Shown here: in pieces, positions 9,304 to 19,136 of the stretch | Layout: every line of letters starts with the position of its first letter | How positions within the stretch are numbered: position 1 is the stretch's first letter | Assembly: GCA_945903265.1 (NCBI GenBank) | Contig: CAMDNQ010000011.1 | Location: 1-64,000, forward strand | Source: Candidatus Sulfopaludibacter sp. SbA3 | GTDB lineage: Bacteria; Acidobacteriota; Vicinamibacteria; Vicinamibacterales; UBA2999 | Length of the DNA stretch: 64,000 nt | Direction of reading: 5' to 3' | The notes under the pieces: model-generated | The model's input: the letters and a program-made list of their open reading frames with translations, nothing else | Databases searched by the model: none | Told to the model about the DNA's origin: nothing | Made by a program: the position numbers and the translations under genes

Positions 9304-10647
9304 TCAGATCAGGCCGGCGAGCACGCCGGCGGGGAGCTGCAGGTCAAGCACGCGGCCGAACAGGAGGAACGCGCTGACGGAGACGGCGACGGCAAAGAGC
9401 GCGTCGCGGACCGGATGGCGCGGGTCGAAGGCGCGGGCGACACACCAGAAGAGGGCGACGGAGGCGATGATGAAGCCGCCGGTTTCGGCGAGGAGCAGGT
9501 TCAGGAGGATGCCGGCGGCGATGAGGACGACGGGGCGCCAGTGGGTGGTGGTCGGCGAGTCGGCGGTCGGCGGGTCCGCAGCTCGCTGGCTTCGCTTCTC
9601 GCCGCGGAGCCGCCCTACGTACGACAGGACGCCGAACAGCGCCAGGCCGCCGAGGATGACGGCCGGATATGCGGCGGAGGCGTTCAGCGACGCGTCCTCC
9701 TCGTCGCCACCGAATTGCGTGAGGATGTTCTGAACGCGGCGCTCTTCGCTGGCAACGAACCGGAGGAACTCCGGGCCGGCGAGATAGCGATCGATCCAGC
9801 GGAACTTCACGAGCGCGGCCTGCCATTCCGGCGACGCGACGAGCGACGCGACGGCGGCGTCCATGCGCTCGCGGTCGGCGGCGCTGAGGCCGGGCGGGCC
9901 GACCACCGAGCGCCAGTTTTCGAACTCGACGTCCACGCCCTGCTCGCGGAGCGTGGGAATGTCGAGACCCGGCAGCCGCTCTCCGCTCGAAATGGCCAGC
10001 GCGCGGACCGTTCCGGCTTCGATCTGCGGCGCGAACTCGGCAAGGCCGTTGATCCCGACCGACACCTGTCCGCCGAGAATCGCCGAGAGCGACTCTCCTC
10101 CCCCCGAGAAGGCGATGTAGTTGACGCGGCGGGGCGCGACGCCGAGCGCGTCGGCAATCAGCCCGGCAAGAATCTGGTCGCTGCCGCCGGCCGATCCGCC
10201 ACCCCATGAAATGGCCTCGGGCCGCGCCCGGAACGCGCGGGTGAAGTCGCCCAGCGTCCTGAACGGCGAGTTCGCGGGGACCGTGAGCACCTCGTACTCG
10301 CCGGTCAACCGGGCAATGGGCGTGACGTTGGCGAACGTCACCTCGGACTGCTGTGTGACGATCGCGCCGAGCATGATGAGGCCGTTGACCATCACCGCGT
10401 CGCCGTTGCCCCGCTCGGCGCCGATGAAGCGGGCGAGACCGATCAGGCCGGCGGCGCCGGGGATGTTTTCGACGGAGACCGTCCGCGCCAGTCCGGTCTG
10501 CTGCACCACCTGCTGCATGACGCGCGCGGTCTGGTCCCAGCCGCCGCCGGGGGCGGCGGGTGCAATGATGCGGAGTTGATCGTAGGTTTGCGCGCCCGCC
10601 GCAACCGGCAGGAATGCGAGAAGCAGGACGCCTACGGCGCGGCGCAC
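9304..10647 (-). CDS. Fused TTT solute-binding protein (TctC) and small membrane subunit (TctB)
   Basis: 447 residues from a GTG start. Residues 1-20 form a signal peptide ([14 protein letters not shown]). About 22-312 is a Bug/TctC periplasmic binding domain ([42 protein letters not shown]). About 325-447 carries four hydrophobic helices of TctB type ([67 protein letters not shown]). TctC and TctB are normally separate proteins, so this fusion tethers the receptor to the membrane subunit. The start overlaps the tannase 3' end by 16 bp, implying translational coupling. Confidence 0.88.
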   Translation of the reverse strand: MRRAVGVLLLAFLPVAAGAQTYDQLRIIAPAAPGGGWDQTARVMQQVVQQTGLARTVSVENIPGAAGLIGLARFIGAERGNGDAVMVNGLIMLGAIVTQQSEVTFANVTPIARLTGEYEVLTVPANSPFRTLGDFTRAFRARPEAISWGGGSAGGSDQILAGLIADALGVAPRRVNYIAFSGGGESLSAILGGQVSVGINGLAEFAPQIEAGTVRALAISSGERLPGLDIPTLREQGVDVEFENWRSVVGPPGLSAADRERMDAAVASLVASPEWQAALVKFRWIDRYLAGPEFLRFVASEERRVQNILTQFGGDEEDASLNASAAYPAVILGGLALFGVLSYVGRLRGEKRSQRAADPPTADSPTTTHWRPVVLIAAGILLNLLLAETGGFIIASVALFWCVARAFDPRHPVRDALFAVAVSVSAFLLFGRVLDLQLPAGVLAGLI

Positions 10648-12104
10648 GCGAAGTTCTCGGCCTGATCGATGCTGCCGGTGCCCTTGTATTTCGCGAGCTG
10701 CGGGAACGGGCAGAGCGGACGCGTCCGCGTGACCGTGCCGTTCTCGACACGCGAGGCGAGGATCGACGCCGGCGCCTTCCCGTGCTCACGCCACTGCTCG
10801 AGCGCCGACAGCATGTCGAACTCGTTCGGTCCGCTGCCGCCGCCGCAGTGACCCATGCCCGGCACCATGAACAGCCGCACCGAGTTCTCGACGTCGCGGC
10901 CCATCGCCCTCACCAGCTCGTTGCGGTAGCTGACCGACGAGCGCGGCGGAATGTTCTGATCCTCCCAGCCGTGGAACACGATCATCTTCCCGCCGCGGCT
11001 CACGAACGGCGTGAGGTTCGTCGACGTCGCGCCGAGGACGCCGTTATCGGCTTTGCGGGCCCGCTCGAGATCCCGCGTGATGTCGAGCGTCCGGTAGTCC
11101 CACGCCGGATCCTGAAACACGATGAAGCGGAGCAGGTCGTTGTACATCGGGTGCGGCGTGCTGCCCGACACCGATCCCCAGTGCATCTCGCTTCCGGGCT
11201 CGAGCCCCGTCGAAATTTCCTTGCCGCTGCGGTCGTAGACCGCGCCGTAAATCATCCGCGCCGCGGCAACCTGGGGTTGTGTCAGGCAGTTCGCGCTGTC
11301 GGCGGCCGTACAGGCCATGACGCCTGGGTCGAACCGGCAGGCCGTTGGATCGGCGATGAGGCCGTCCGCGAGCCCATCGGCCGCGTCGCACGCCTTGAGC
11401 GCCGCCTGCCGGATCGCCGGGTACTTAGCCGCCGGGATGAAGCTCTCAGGCGTCTTGTGCGTCGCCTGGATCATCTGGACGGTCTGAAACGCCGCGTCGG
11501 TCCGGTTGTAGCCGGGCGCGCCCGCCACGATGCCGTCGAAGTCCGCTGGATAGCGCTGGGCGGCCATGAACGCCTGGCGGCCGCCGCCGGAGCAGCCGTT
11601 GAAGTACGAGAAGCGCGGCGCCGTGCCGTAGAGCGCCTGCACCGTGGCTTTGCCCTGCACGGCGGTCTCGTGCACCGACCGGTAGCCGAAATCAATCAGC
11701 CGCTCCGGATGGCCCATCGCGAAACTCGCGTCGGAGCCGGTGTGTCCCGTGTCGGTGGACGCGGCCGCGTAGCCGCGTTTCAGCGCGTCGGTGAGTGCGG
11801 CGTACTGAATCGATCCGCCCCAGGCGCCGTTGCCGACCGCGAGGAACTTGCCGTTCCATCCGGTAAGCGGCAGCCAGATCTCGGATTTGATGTCGGAATC
11901 GCTGGAGGGCTTGATGGTCAGCGCGACGCGGCAGGATGCGGGCAGGCCGGCATCAGCGGACTTGACCGTCGCGCTCGTGACTGTTGTGTGCGGCAGCGTG
12001 AGCGACGCCGCGAGGCGTTCGCACGCTGCGGAGGGAACTGGCGCCTGTTGGGCCAGTACGGTCGCGGGCACGAGAACGAAGCTGAGAAGGGCTACGAGTC
12101 TCAT
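10632..12104 (-). CDS. Tannase/feruloyl esterase family secreted esterase
   Basis: 490 residues with a signal peptide (MRLVALLSFVLVPATVLAQ). Alpha/beta-hydrolase of the tannase/FaeB/MHETase family, which cleaves esters of aromatic acids. The diagnostic CS-D-HC arrangement is complete: C171-S172 in FNGCSGGGRQ, D381 in GWEDQNIPP, and H418-C419 in PGMGHCGGG, with the two Cys positioned for a disulfide linking Ser and His elements. It is first in an operon with a TTT transporter and a flavoprotein, suggesting that the released acid is imported and oxidised. Substrate (gallate, ferulate, phthalate-type or other ester) cannot be told from sequence. Confidence 0.9.
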   Translation of the reverse strand: MRLVALLSFVLVPATVLAQQAPVPSAACERLAASLTLPHTTVTSATVKSADAGLPASCRVALTIKPSSDSDIKSEIWLPLTGWNGKFLAVGNGAWGGSIQYAALTDALKRGYAAASTDTGHTGSDASFAMGHPERLIDFGYRSVHETAVQGKATVQALYGTAPRFSYFNGCSGGGRQAFMAAQRYPADFDGIVAGAPGYNRTDAAFQTVQMIQATHKTPESFIPAAKYPAIRQAALKACDAADGLADGLIADPTACRFDPGVMACTAADSANCLTQPQVAAARMIYGAVYDRSGKEISTGLEPGSEMHWGSVSGSTPHPMYNDLLRFIVFQDPAWDYRTLDITRDLERARKADNGVLGATSTNLTPFVSRGGKMIVFHGWEDQNIPPRSSVSYRNELVRAMGRDVENSVRLFMVPGMGHCGGGSGPNEFDMLSALEQWREHGKAPASILASRVENGTVTRTRPLCPFPQLAKYKGTGSIDQAENFACAAP

Positions 12105-12123
12105 GCCCGCGATTATAGGGCGC

Positions 12124-15030
12124 TTACCAGGTCATGCGGATCGCCAGCTCACCTTCCTGGCGCGGCTGCACGCCGAGGATCTGGCCGAAGGCGTTCGACA
12201 GCGCGTTGGTCTGGCGGCCGACGCCGATGCCGCCGCGGTTGATGTTGCCGAATGCGTTGAACAGCTGGCCGATCAGCTCGACCCGCCCGACCCCCAGCTG
12301 GATCGCCTTGCTGACGCGCAGGTCGAAGCGCTGGTACTTGTCGCTCTCGATATTGGCTTCGGCGATCGGGCCGAGCGCGCGGCTGGCGCGGAAAGCGTTG
12401 ACGAATCCGAGGAACTCGCCCATGTCCATCCGGTTGCCGTCGCCCTTCTTGGTCCCCGGCACGTAGTCGTTGTTCCGGTTGCCGTCCAGGTCGACGCCGG
12501 CGCTCGCGGTGAACGGCCGTTCGGTGCGGTACGTCCAGACGGCGCCCGCCGTGACGCGCCACGGCAGCACCATCGCGCCGCTCGCCACGACCGAGTGACG
12601 GCGGTCGGCGAGGCCGTAGCCTTCATCGAGCTCCGGCTTGTAGACGTTGTTGATGTTGCCGGTCGACGTGCCGCTGAAGGAGTTGTCGACGACGCGGCCC
12701 AGCGTATACGACACCGTGTACTGGTAGTTGCTGGAGAGCCGCTTCTGGAGCCGCGCGAGGAGTGCGCGGTAGTCCTGCCAGCCGACCGCCTGGATCTGGT
12801 TGATGCGGCCCCACTGCGGATACGGCACCGGCCCGCCGACCGTCCGCGCCTCGTTGATCTGGTTGCCGGCGTTGAACTTGTCGGACTTGATGTAGACGCC
12901 GTCGACGTGCAGCGCCATGTCGGCGCCGAGCTCCTGCGACGCGCCGACGGTGTACATGTCCGAGTACGGGTTCTCCCACGCCGTGTCCGGGAACGGGTTG
13001 TCGGCCGCGAAGTCCGACATGATCGTGATCGCGGGCGGCGTGGTCGCGATGAACGATGCCGGCGGGCGGCCGCCATACGGATCCGGATACGTCGGATTGC
13101 GGATCGTGATGCTGTTCTGCAGGAGCGCGCCGAGCTCGCCCTGCGGCACGCCGTTCATGATCACGTTGTACTGCCGCCCCGCCGCCATCCGGACGACGCT
13201 CCGGCCGTCGTCACGGACGTCCCACGCCAGGCCGACACGAGGCGAGAAGTTGTTCGTGTCGCCGCGCGATCCGAAGTCGACAAACGGCAGGGGACGCGGA
13301 TAGTAGGTCGCGTTGTTCCGGTCCTCGCCCCAGATCTTCGTTTCGATTTCGTAGCGGAGCCCGAGGTTCAGCGTGACGTTCGACCGCAGCCGCCAGTCGT
13401 CCTGCAGGTACGCCTGCCAGTAGTCATGCGGCTGATCGCGCACGAGCGGCGGAAACGACGCGGTGAACTGGTTGATGGGCCCGCGCAGATTCGCCAGCAC
13501 CGACGGACTGTCGGCGTCGAAGAACTGGTCGGTGGCGAACTGCCACGTGCCGAGCTGGTTCCCCTGCGCGTCTTCCATCAGGTGGAGGTTCTGATACGCG
13601 CCCCCCAGCTTGAAGTTGTGGTTCGAGGTGGACATCGAGAAGTCGTTCCGGAACTCCGGCTTCACCGGCGCGTGGTGCACGAAGAACGACGTGTCGGGGC
13701 TGTAGCTGAAGCTCGGGAACGTGTACTGCGCCTCCAGGTACTTGAACCGGTCCGGACCGAAGTCCTGATAGTCCTTCCAGAGCGGGACGCCCGTCGGCGC
13801 CTGGTACTGGCTCTGGCCGCCCCACGCGAACCGGAACTCATTCAGATACTTCGTGCCGAGCACCCAGGTGTGGCCGGCGACGAGCGACGCGCGCGGAATG
13901 TAGGTGTCGCTGCCCTGATAGGACGAGCCGCCGCAGCCCTCGCACGGATTCCAGTTGCCCTGATACGCCCAGCGGACGAACGCGTTCTGCGCGCCCGACA
14001 GCTGGCCGTCGCCGCGGACGAAGAACATGCGATCGCGGCGGGTGTCCGGGAATACACCCTCGTACTTGCCGTAGAAGTCGGACCGGCCGGTCTGCACGCG
14101 GTACGGCTCGTCCTCGCTGGTCTGCTCCGCCGCGACAAAGAAATGCATCCGGTCGCGGATGATCGGTCCGCCGATTGCGCCGCCGAACTGGTTGCGCGAC
14201 GTCTCGAACTCCGGCAGGCCGCGGGTCTTCAGGTCCGCCGCCGTGAGCGGATCCATCCGCTGCATGGCGTTATTGCGGAAGTACTCGTACGCCTCGCCCG
14301 AGATCGCATTGGTGCCGCCGCGGGTGACGACCGAGACGACGCCTCCCGCGCGGCCGCCGAACTCGGCGGGCGCGGAGCTGGTGATGACGCGCACTTCGCG
14401 GACCGCCGCCTGCGGGAAGTCCTGGCGCGGCTCGCCCGCCTTGGTCGACATGTTGAGCGTCCCGTCGGCCAGCGCGAGTGTCGTGAACTGGAGCGTCCCG
14501 GCGCCGACCTGCGCGTTGTTGCGGCGCGGGCGCGTGCCGTCCTGGCTCGTGCCAGGCAGCAGCAGCGACAGCGTGACGAGCGCCCGGTTGGTGACGGGGA
14601 GCATGTCGATCTGCTCCTGCGTGATCACCGCGGCGATTTCGGTCTTCGAGACTTCGACCACCGGCGCTTCGGCGGTCACCGTGACGCTTTCCTGCAGCGT
14701 CGCGACCGACAGCCGCAGGTTCTGCCGGACTTCCTGGCTCGTCGCCAGGTTGATCCCGTTGGCGGCGACGGTCGTGAATCCGGGAAGCTCCGCGCTGATG
14801 TCGTAGCGGCCCGGCAGCAGCGCCGGCACACGATACTGGCCATCGGCTTCGGTGACGACGACGCGGACGGTTCCGGTATCGGCGTTGCGGACCGTGACGG
14901 TGACGCCGGGGAGGACCCCTCCCTGTTCGTCGGTGACCGTCCCGGTGACCGCGGCGTTGGTGCCCTGCGCGGCGGCGACGCCGGCAGTCGCGAGGATCAA
15001 GGCGAATATGAGCCCGAGCAGCTTGCGCAT
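12124..15030 (-). CDS. TonB-dependent receptor, Oar-like with carboxypeptidase-regulatory domain
   Basis: 968 residues. Signal peptide 1-22 (MRKLLGLIFALILATAGVAA). A CarboxypepD_reg/Cna-B-like domain about 25-105 (VTGTVTDEQGGVLPGVTVTV, GRYDISAELPGF). A plug domain with VTVTAEAPVVEVSKTEIAAV and LPVTNRALVTLSL, then a large beta-barrel with RQDFPQAAVREVRVITSS and Trp as the last residue (AIRMTW). It imports an unknown large or scarce ligand across the outer membrane using TonB energy. The gene is separated from kup by a minus-strand terminator and heptad repeats, so it is its own unit. It stops 19 bp before the tannase start and may be cotranscribed with that operon. Confidence 0.9.
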   Translation of the reverse strand: MRKLLGLIFALILATAGVAAAQGTNAAVTGTVTDEQGGVLPGVTVTVRNADTGTVRVVVTEADGQYRVPALLPGRYDISAELPGFTTVAANGINLATSQEVRQNLRLSVATLQESVTVTAEAPVVEVSKTEIAAVITQEQIDMLPVTNRALVTLSLLLPGTSQDGTRPRRNNAQVGAGTLQFTTLALADGTLNMSTKAGEPRQDFPQAAVREVRVITSSAPAEFGGRAGGVVSVVTRGGTNAISGEAYEYFRNNAMQRMDPLTAADLKTRGLPEFETSRNQFGGAIGGPIIRDRMHFFVAAEQTSEDEPYRVQTGRSDFYGKYEGVFPDTRRDRMFFVRGDGQLSGAQNAFVRWAYQGNWNPCEGCGGSSYQGSDTYIPRASLVAGHTWVLGTKYLNEFRFAWGGQSQYQAPTGVPLWKDYQDFGPDRFKYLEAQYTFPSFSYSPDTSFFVHHAPVKPEFRNDFSMSTSNHNFKLGGAYQNLHLMEDAQGNQLGTWQFATDQFFDADSPSVLANLRGPINQFTASFPPLVRDQPHDYWQAYLQDDWRLRSNVTLNLGLRYEIETKIWGEDRNNATYYPRPLPFVDFGSRGDTNNFSPRVGLAWDVRDDGRSVVRMAAGRQYNVIMNGVPQGELGALLQNSITIRNPTYPDPYGGRPPASFIATTPPAITIMSDFAADNPFPDTAWENPYSDMYTVGASQELGADMALHVDGVYIKSDKFNAGNQINEARTVGGPVPYPQWGRINQIQAVGWQDYRALLARLQKRLSSNYQYTVSYTLGRVVDNSFSGTSTGNINNVYKPELDEGYGLADRRHSVVASGAMVLPWRVTAGAVWTYRTERPFTASAGVDLDGNRNNDYVPGTKKGDGNRMDMGEFLGFVNAFRASRALGPIAEANIESDKYQRFDLRVSKAIQLGVGRVELIGQLFNAFGNINRGGIGVGRQTNALSNAFGQILGVQPRQEGELAIRMTW

Positions 15031-15057
15031 GTCTCAGTGATCTCCCTTGAGAGAAGT

Positions 15058-15084
15058 AAAAACGGTGGGCTACTCTACCACCGT
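15058..15084 (-). terminator. Rho-independent terminator downstream of kup
   Basis: On the minus strand the stem ACGGTGG/CCACCGT (7 bp, 9-nt loop) is followed directly by TTTTT at 15062-15058. It lies 53 bp past the kup stop and before the TonB receptor start at 15030. Confidence 0.65.
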
Positions 15085-15088
15085 CAGG

Positions 15089-15131
15089 GGGATCAGGGAT
15101 CAGGGATCGGGGATCGAGGGATCCGGGATCT
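15089..15131. repeat. Heptad repeat array, GGGATCN type (junction kup/TonB receptor)
   Basis: Six copies of GGGATC plus one variable base start at 15089, 15096, 15103, 15110, 15118 and 15125. The array sits between the kup stop codon (15137-15139) and the kup terminator. The same unit occurs at 26196-26237. Confidence 0.85.
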
Positions 15132-15136
15132 CGGGC

Positions 15137-17026
15137 CTACATCTCGACCTGGACGCCCAGTTCGACAACGCGCTCGGGGGGCAGCCTGAAGAAGGCAGTC
15201 GCGCGGACGGCGTTGCGTGCCATCACCACGAACAGCTTCTCGCGCCAGACCGCCATCCCCTTGCGGCGCGTCACGATGATGGTCTCGCGTCCAAGGAAAT
15301 AGGTCAGGTCCTCGGGGTCCATCACGAGACCCAGCTCGCGCGCGCGGACCAATGCCTCGGGGACGTCGGGATCCTCCATGAAGCCGTACTGCACGCGCAC
15401 GTTATAAATATCGTGGCCGAGCGGCTCCAGCGTGACGCGTTCGTCCGGCGGGACGTGCGGCTGTTGCGCGGTCGACACGGTCAGCACGATCACGCGCTCG
15501 TGCAGCACTTTGTTGAAGCGCACGTTGTGCGCGAGCGCCGGCGGCGTGCCGCTCGGCTGCGCCGTCATGAAGACCGCCGTTCCTGGCACGCGCAGCGGCC
15601 GCACGGCGGCGACGGTGGCCATGAAGTCGTCCAGCGATAAGGCACGCGCGGTCAGGCGCTCCGCGAGCAGCCGGCGGCCGGTCTTCCAGGTCGTCATCAA
15701 CGTGAACAGCGCGAGCGCGACAGCCAGCGTCACCCAGCCGCCCTGCAGGATCTTCAAGGCATTGGCGCCGAAGAACGCAAGGTCGATGACGAGGAAGACC
15801 GCCATCAGGGCCATCGCCGTCGGCTTCGGCCAGTGCCATCGCTCAGTCATCACTACATACAGCAGCAGCACCGTGATGACCATCGTCAGCGTGACAGCGA
15901 TGCCGTAGGCGGCGGCGAGCGCGCTCGACGAACCGAAGCCGATGACGATGACGAGGGTGGCGAACATGAGCGCCCAGTTGATCTGCGGCAGATAAATCTG
16001 GCCCATTTCGCGCGCCGACGTGTGCTCGACCTCGAGCCGCGGCGCGAGCCCGAGCTGGATGGCCTGGCGGGTGATCGAGAACGAGCCGGAGATCAGCGCC
16101 TGCGACGCGATGACCGCGGCTGCCGTCGACAGCACGACCAGCGGCAGCAATCCCCAGGACGGCGCCAGCCGGAAGAAGGGGTGAGTCACAGTCGAATCGA
16201 GCAGCAGCAGCGCGCCCTGCCCGAGATAGTTGAGGACGAGCGACGGCAGCACGAGCACGAACCAGGCAATGCGGATCGGCCGGCGGCCGAAGTGTCCCAT
16301 GTCGGCGTACAGCGCCTCGCCGCCGGTCACCACCAGGAAGACGGCGCCGAGCACCGCGAAGCCGGTCCACCCGTTGCCGACAAAGAACGCGATCGCATGC
16401 CGCGGATCGAACGCTCCCAGCACCGCGGGCAGCCGGACGATCCACCCGATGCCGAGCGCGGCCAGAGTCACGAACCAGATGACCATGACCGGCCCGAACA
16501 ACCCTCCCACGCGGTGCGTGCCGTACTTCTGGATCAGGAAGACGCCGATGAGGATCACGACCGTGACGGGCACGATGTACGGCTGGAACAGCGGGGTGAC
16601 GACCTCGAGCCCTTCGATGGCGCCGAGCACCGAGATCGCGGGGGTGATCATTCCGTCGCCGTACAGCAGCGCGGTGCCGAAGATGCCGAGCGCGACCAGC
16701 ACCGGCCGGCCCACGGCGAGCCGCGACGCGCCGCCGGCGTCACCCGCGCGGCCGGGCACGAGCGCGGTCAGCGCGAGGACGCCGCCTTCGCCCTGATTGT
16801 CCGCGCGCATCACGATCGCGACGTACTTGATCGAGATGACGAGCAGCAGCGAGTAGATGATGAGCGAGAGGACGCCGAGCACGTTGGCGTAGGTCGGCGG
16901 CACGGAGTGCGAGCCGAAGAAACACTCGCGCATCGCGTACAGCGGACTGGTACCAATGTCGCCATAGACGACGCCGAGCGCAGTGATCGTAAGGGGAAAT
17001 AGACGACGAGCGGCGGGATCGGACAC
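15137..17026 (-). CDS. kup: Kup/HAK/KUP family potassium uptake permease
   Basis: 629 residues from a GTG at 17026, chosen because GGAGG (complement of 17032-17036) sits 5 bp upstream; a TTG at 17038 would add four residues but lacks a site. The N-terminal signature GVVYGDIGTSPLYA lies at 18-31. About 12 membrane helices run to roughly residue 450, followed by the usual C-terminal cytosolic part (FMTAQPSGTPPALAHN, EDLTYFLGRETII). It is a low-affinity K+/H+ symporter of the inner membrane. Length and architecture are typical. Confidence 0.95.
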   Translation of the reverse strand: MSDPAARRLFPLTITALGVVYGDIGTSPLYAMRECFFGSHSVPPTYANVLGVLSLIIYSLLLVISIKYVAIVMRADNQGEGGVLALTALVPGRAGDAGGASRLAVGRPVLVALGIFGTALLYGDGMITPAISVLGAIEGLEVVTPLFQPYIVPVTVVILIGVFLIQKYGTHRVGGLFGPVMVIWFVTLAALGIGWIVRLPAVLGAFDPRHAIAFFVGNGWTGFAVLGAVFLVVTGGEALYADMGHFGRRPIRIAWFVLVLPSLVLNYLGQGALLLLDSTVTHPFFRLAPSWGLLPLVVLSTAAAVIASQALISGSFSITRQAIQLGLAPRLEVEHTSAREMGQIYLPQINWALMFATLVIVIGFGSSSALAAAYGIAVTLTMVITVLLLYVVMTERWHWPKPTAMALMAVFLVIDLAFFGANALKILQGGWVTLAVALALFTLMTTWKTGRRLLAERLTARALSLDDFMATVAAVRPLRVPGTAVFMTAQPSGTPPALAHNVRFNKVLHERVIVLTVSTAQQPHVPPDERVTLEPLGHDIYNVRVQYGFMEDPDVPEALVRARELGLVMDPEDLTYFLGRETIIVTRRKGMAVWREKLFVVMARNAVRATAFFRLPPERVVELGVQVEM

Positions 17027-17186
17027 GAGGCCCTCCAAGTGCCGACGGGGTTAGCTGTCGGGCTCGAGGTTGGAAGTCCTCTACCAGCGGAATGCTGGAT
17101 GCGCCCCTGGAAGTCATTCGCGACTTCCGGTGGTTCCCCCGTATCGCGCGGTGCGCGAATTAGGCAACTTCCATTATGCTCCCTCC

Positions 17187-19136
17187 ATGAGCCCGAAGCG
17201 TCATCCCCCTGCATCACCCGAACGACGGACATTCCTGCAGAAGGGCGCGCTGGCCGGGGCGGCGCTCGTCGGTGCACCCGCGGCCGCCGCAGCGCAGGCT
17301 GCAGCGCCACCCGCCGCGGCCCAGGCGCCGCCGCCGCTGACGCACGCGGTCGAATCCGCAGAGCCTGAAGACATCCAGGTCCTCGGCGACAACGAGCGCG
17401 CCGGCTCCGACTACATGATCGACGTCTTCAAGTCGCTCGGGTTCGAGTATTTCTTCGCCAATCCTGGATCCAGTTTCCGCGGGCTGCACGAGTCGCTGCT
17501 CAATCACGGCGGCAACACGGCGCCCGAGCTCATCACGTGCACGCACGAAGAGAACTCGGTCGCGATGGCGCACGGCTTCTACAAGGTGGACGGCAAGCCG
17601 ATCGCCGTCATGGCGCACGGCACCGTCGGCCTGCAGCACGCGTCGATGGCCATCTACAACGCCTGGTGCGACCGCGTGCCCGTCTACGTGATCCTCGGCA
17701 ACCACGCGGACGCCGCGATCCGCCGCGGCGCAGAGTGGTATCACGGCGTGCAGGACGCCGCCGCGATGGTCCGCGACTATACCAAGTGGGACGACTTCCC
17801 TTGGTCGCTCACGCACTTCGCCGAATCAGCCGTCCGCGCGTACCAAATTGCGATGACGCCGCCAATGGCGCCCGTCGTCATGGTGCTCGACGGCGGTCTC
17901 CAGGAACATCCGATCTCGAGGAACGAGCGGCTCCCGATTCCCCGGCTGACGATGCCCGTGCCGCCCGCGGGCGAGCGCGGCGCGGTGGAGGAAGTGGCGA
18001 AGATGCTCGTCGCCGCCGAGAATCCTGTGTTCGTGGCGGACCGCATGGCGCGGACGCCAAACGGGATGAAGATGCTCGTCGAGCTCGCCGAAATATTGCA
18101 GGCGGGCGTCATCGATCAGGGCAGCCGCATGAACTTCCCGTCGCGCCACCCACTGAACCAGACGCAGCGGGCGCGCGCGGCGGTGGTGGACGCCGACGTC
18201 ATCCTCGGTCTCGAGCTCGTGGACTACTGGGGCACCGTCAACGCGTTGCGCGATCAGCTGCACCGCACCACGCGCCGCGTCGCGAAGACGACGGCCAAGC
18301 TCATTTCGATTTCAACCGGCGACCTCTATATCAAGGCCAACTACCAGGACTTCCGTCGTCTGCAGGACGTCGACCTCGCCATCGCCGCGGACCCGGAGGC
18401 GACGCTCCCGGCGCTCATCGATGCGGTGAGACGACTGGTCACCGGCGACCGCCAGCGCGTCTTCCAGGAGCGGGGCGCGAAGCTGGCGCAGGCGAGCCGC
18501 GCGGCCGCAGAAGCGAATCGCGTGGCGGCGACATTCGCGTGGGACGCGAGTCCCGTGAGCGTGGCCCGGCTCTGCGCCGAAGTCTGGAACCAGATCCGGA
18601 ACGAGGACTGGTCGCTCGTCTCGAGCTACTACAGCAACGACCAGACGAACTGGCCGCGGCGGCTCTGGAACTTCGACAAGCCGTACCAGTGGCTCGGCCA
18701 CGCGGGCGGCGGCGGCATCGGCTACGGCGCGCCGGCATCGGTGGGCGCGGCGCTCGCGAACAAGAAGCACGGCCGCCTCTCGGTGGCCATCCAGACGGAC
18801 GGCGACATGATGTATTCGCCCGGCGTGCTCTGGACCGCCGCGCATCACAAGATTCCGCTGCTGAGCGTGATGAACAACAACCGGCAGTACCACCAGGAAG
18901 TGATGCACGTCCAGAAGATGTGCAACGCGCGGAACCGCGGCATCGATCGCGGCGAGATCGGCAGCCAGCTGTCGAATCCGAACATCGATTTCGCGAAGCT
19001 CGCGCAGTCGATGGGCGTGTATGCCGAGGGTCCCATCAGCAATCCGAACGAGCTGGGTCCCGCACTGGCCCGCGCGATCGCCGTCGTCAAGAAGGGCGAG
19101 CCGGCCGTTGTCGACGTCGCCACACAAGTCAGATGA
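17187..19136 (+). CDS. Tat-exported thiamine-diphosphate-dependent enzyme
   Basis: 649 residues. Acetolactate synthase/benzoylformate decarboxylase-fold protein with three domains after an unusual leader. The N terminus has a twin-arginine signal (ERRTFLQKGALAGAALVG, 12-29) and an Ala/Pro linker to about 50. The PYR domain has the cofactor-activating Glu in THEENSVAMAHG (E121). The central TPP_M region is about 250-400. The PP domain carries the Mg/ThDP motif TDGDMMYSPG...SVMNNN near 565-595. Tat export fits folding with a bound cofactor. The ATGA overlap with the cytochrome gene shows translational coupling. Substrate unknown; a 2-oxoacid decarboxylase or lyase feeding electrons to the cytochrome is inference. 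No obvious Shine-Dalgarno. Confidence 0.85.
   Translation: MSPKRHPPASPERRTFLQKGALAGAALVGAPAAAAAQAAAPPAAAQAPPPLTHAVESAEPEDIQVLGDNERAGSDYMIDVFKSLGFEYFFANPGSSFRGLHESLLNHGGNTAPELITCTHEENSVAMAHGFYKVDGKPIAVMAHGTVGLQHASMAIYNAWCDRVPVYVILGNHADAAIRRGAEWYHGVQDAAAMVRDYTKWDDFPWSLTHFAESAVRAYQIAMTPPMAPVVMVLDGGLQEHPISRNERLPIPRLTMPVPPAGERGAVEEVAKMLVAAENPVFVADRMARTPNGMKMLVELAEILQAGVIDQGSRMNFPSRHPLNQTQRARAAVVDADVILGLELVDYWGTVNALRDQLHRTTRRVAKTTAKLISISTGDLYIKANYQDFRRLQDVDLAIAADPEATLPALIDAVRRLVTGDRQRVFQERGAKLAQASRAAAEANRVAATFAWDASPVSVARLCAEVWNQIRNEDWSLVSSYYSNDQTNWPRRLWNFDKPYQWLGHAGGGGIGYGAPASVGAALANKKHGRLSVAIQTDGDMMYSPGVLWTAAHHKIPLLSVMNNNRQYHQEVMHVQKMCNARNRGIDRGEIGSQLSNPNIDFAKLAQSMGVYAEGPISNPNELGPALARAIAVVKKGEPAVVDVATQVR

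Noticed and set aside
7632-9377. 581-codon plus-strand open frame rich in Arg, Glu and Gln
   Set aside because: Antisense to tctA and tcuA, which have strong family motifs.
11830-15189. 1119-codon plus-strand open frame, the longest in the region
   Set aside because: It is antisense to the tannase and TonB receptor genes, has no signal peptide or domain pattern, and ends in the heptad repeats. It is a shadow of the real genes.
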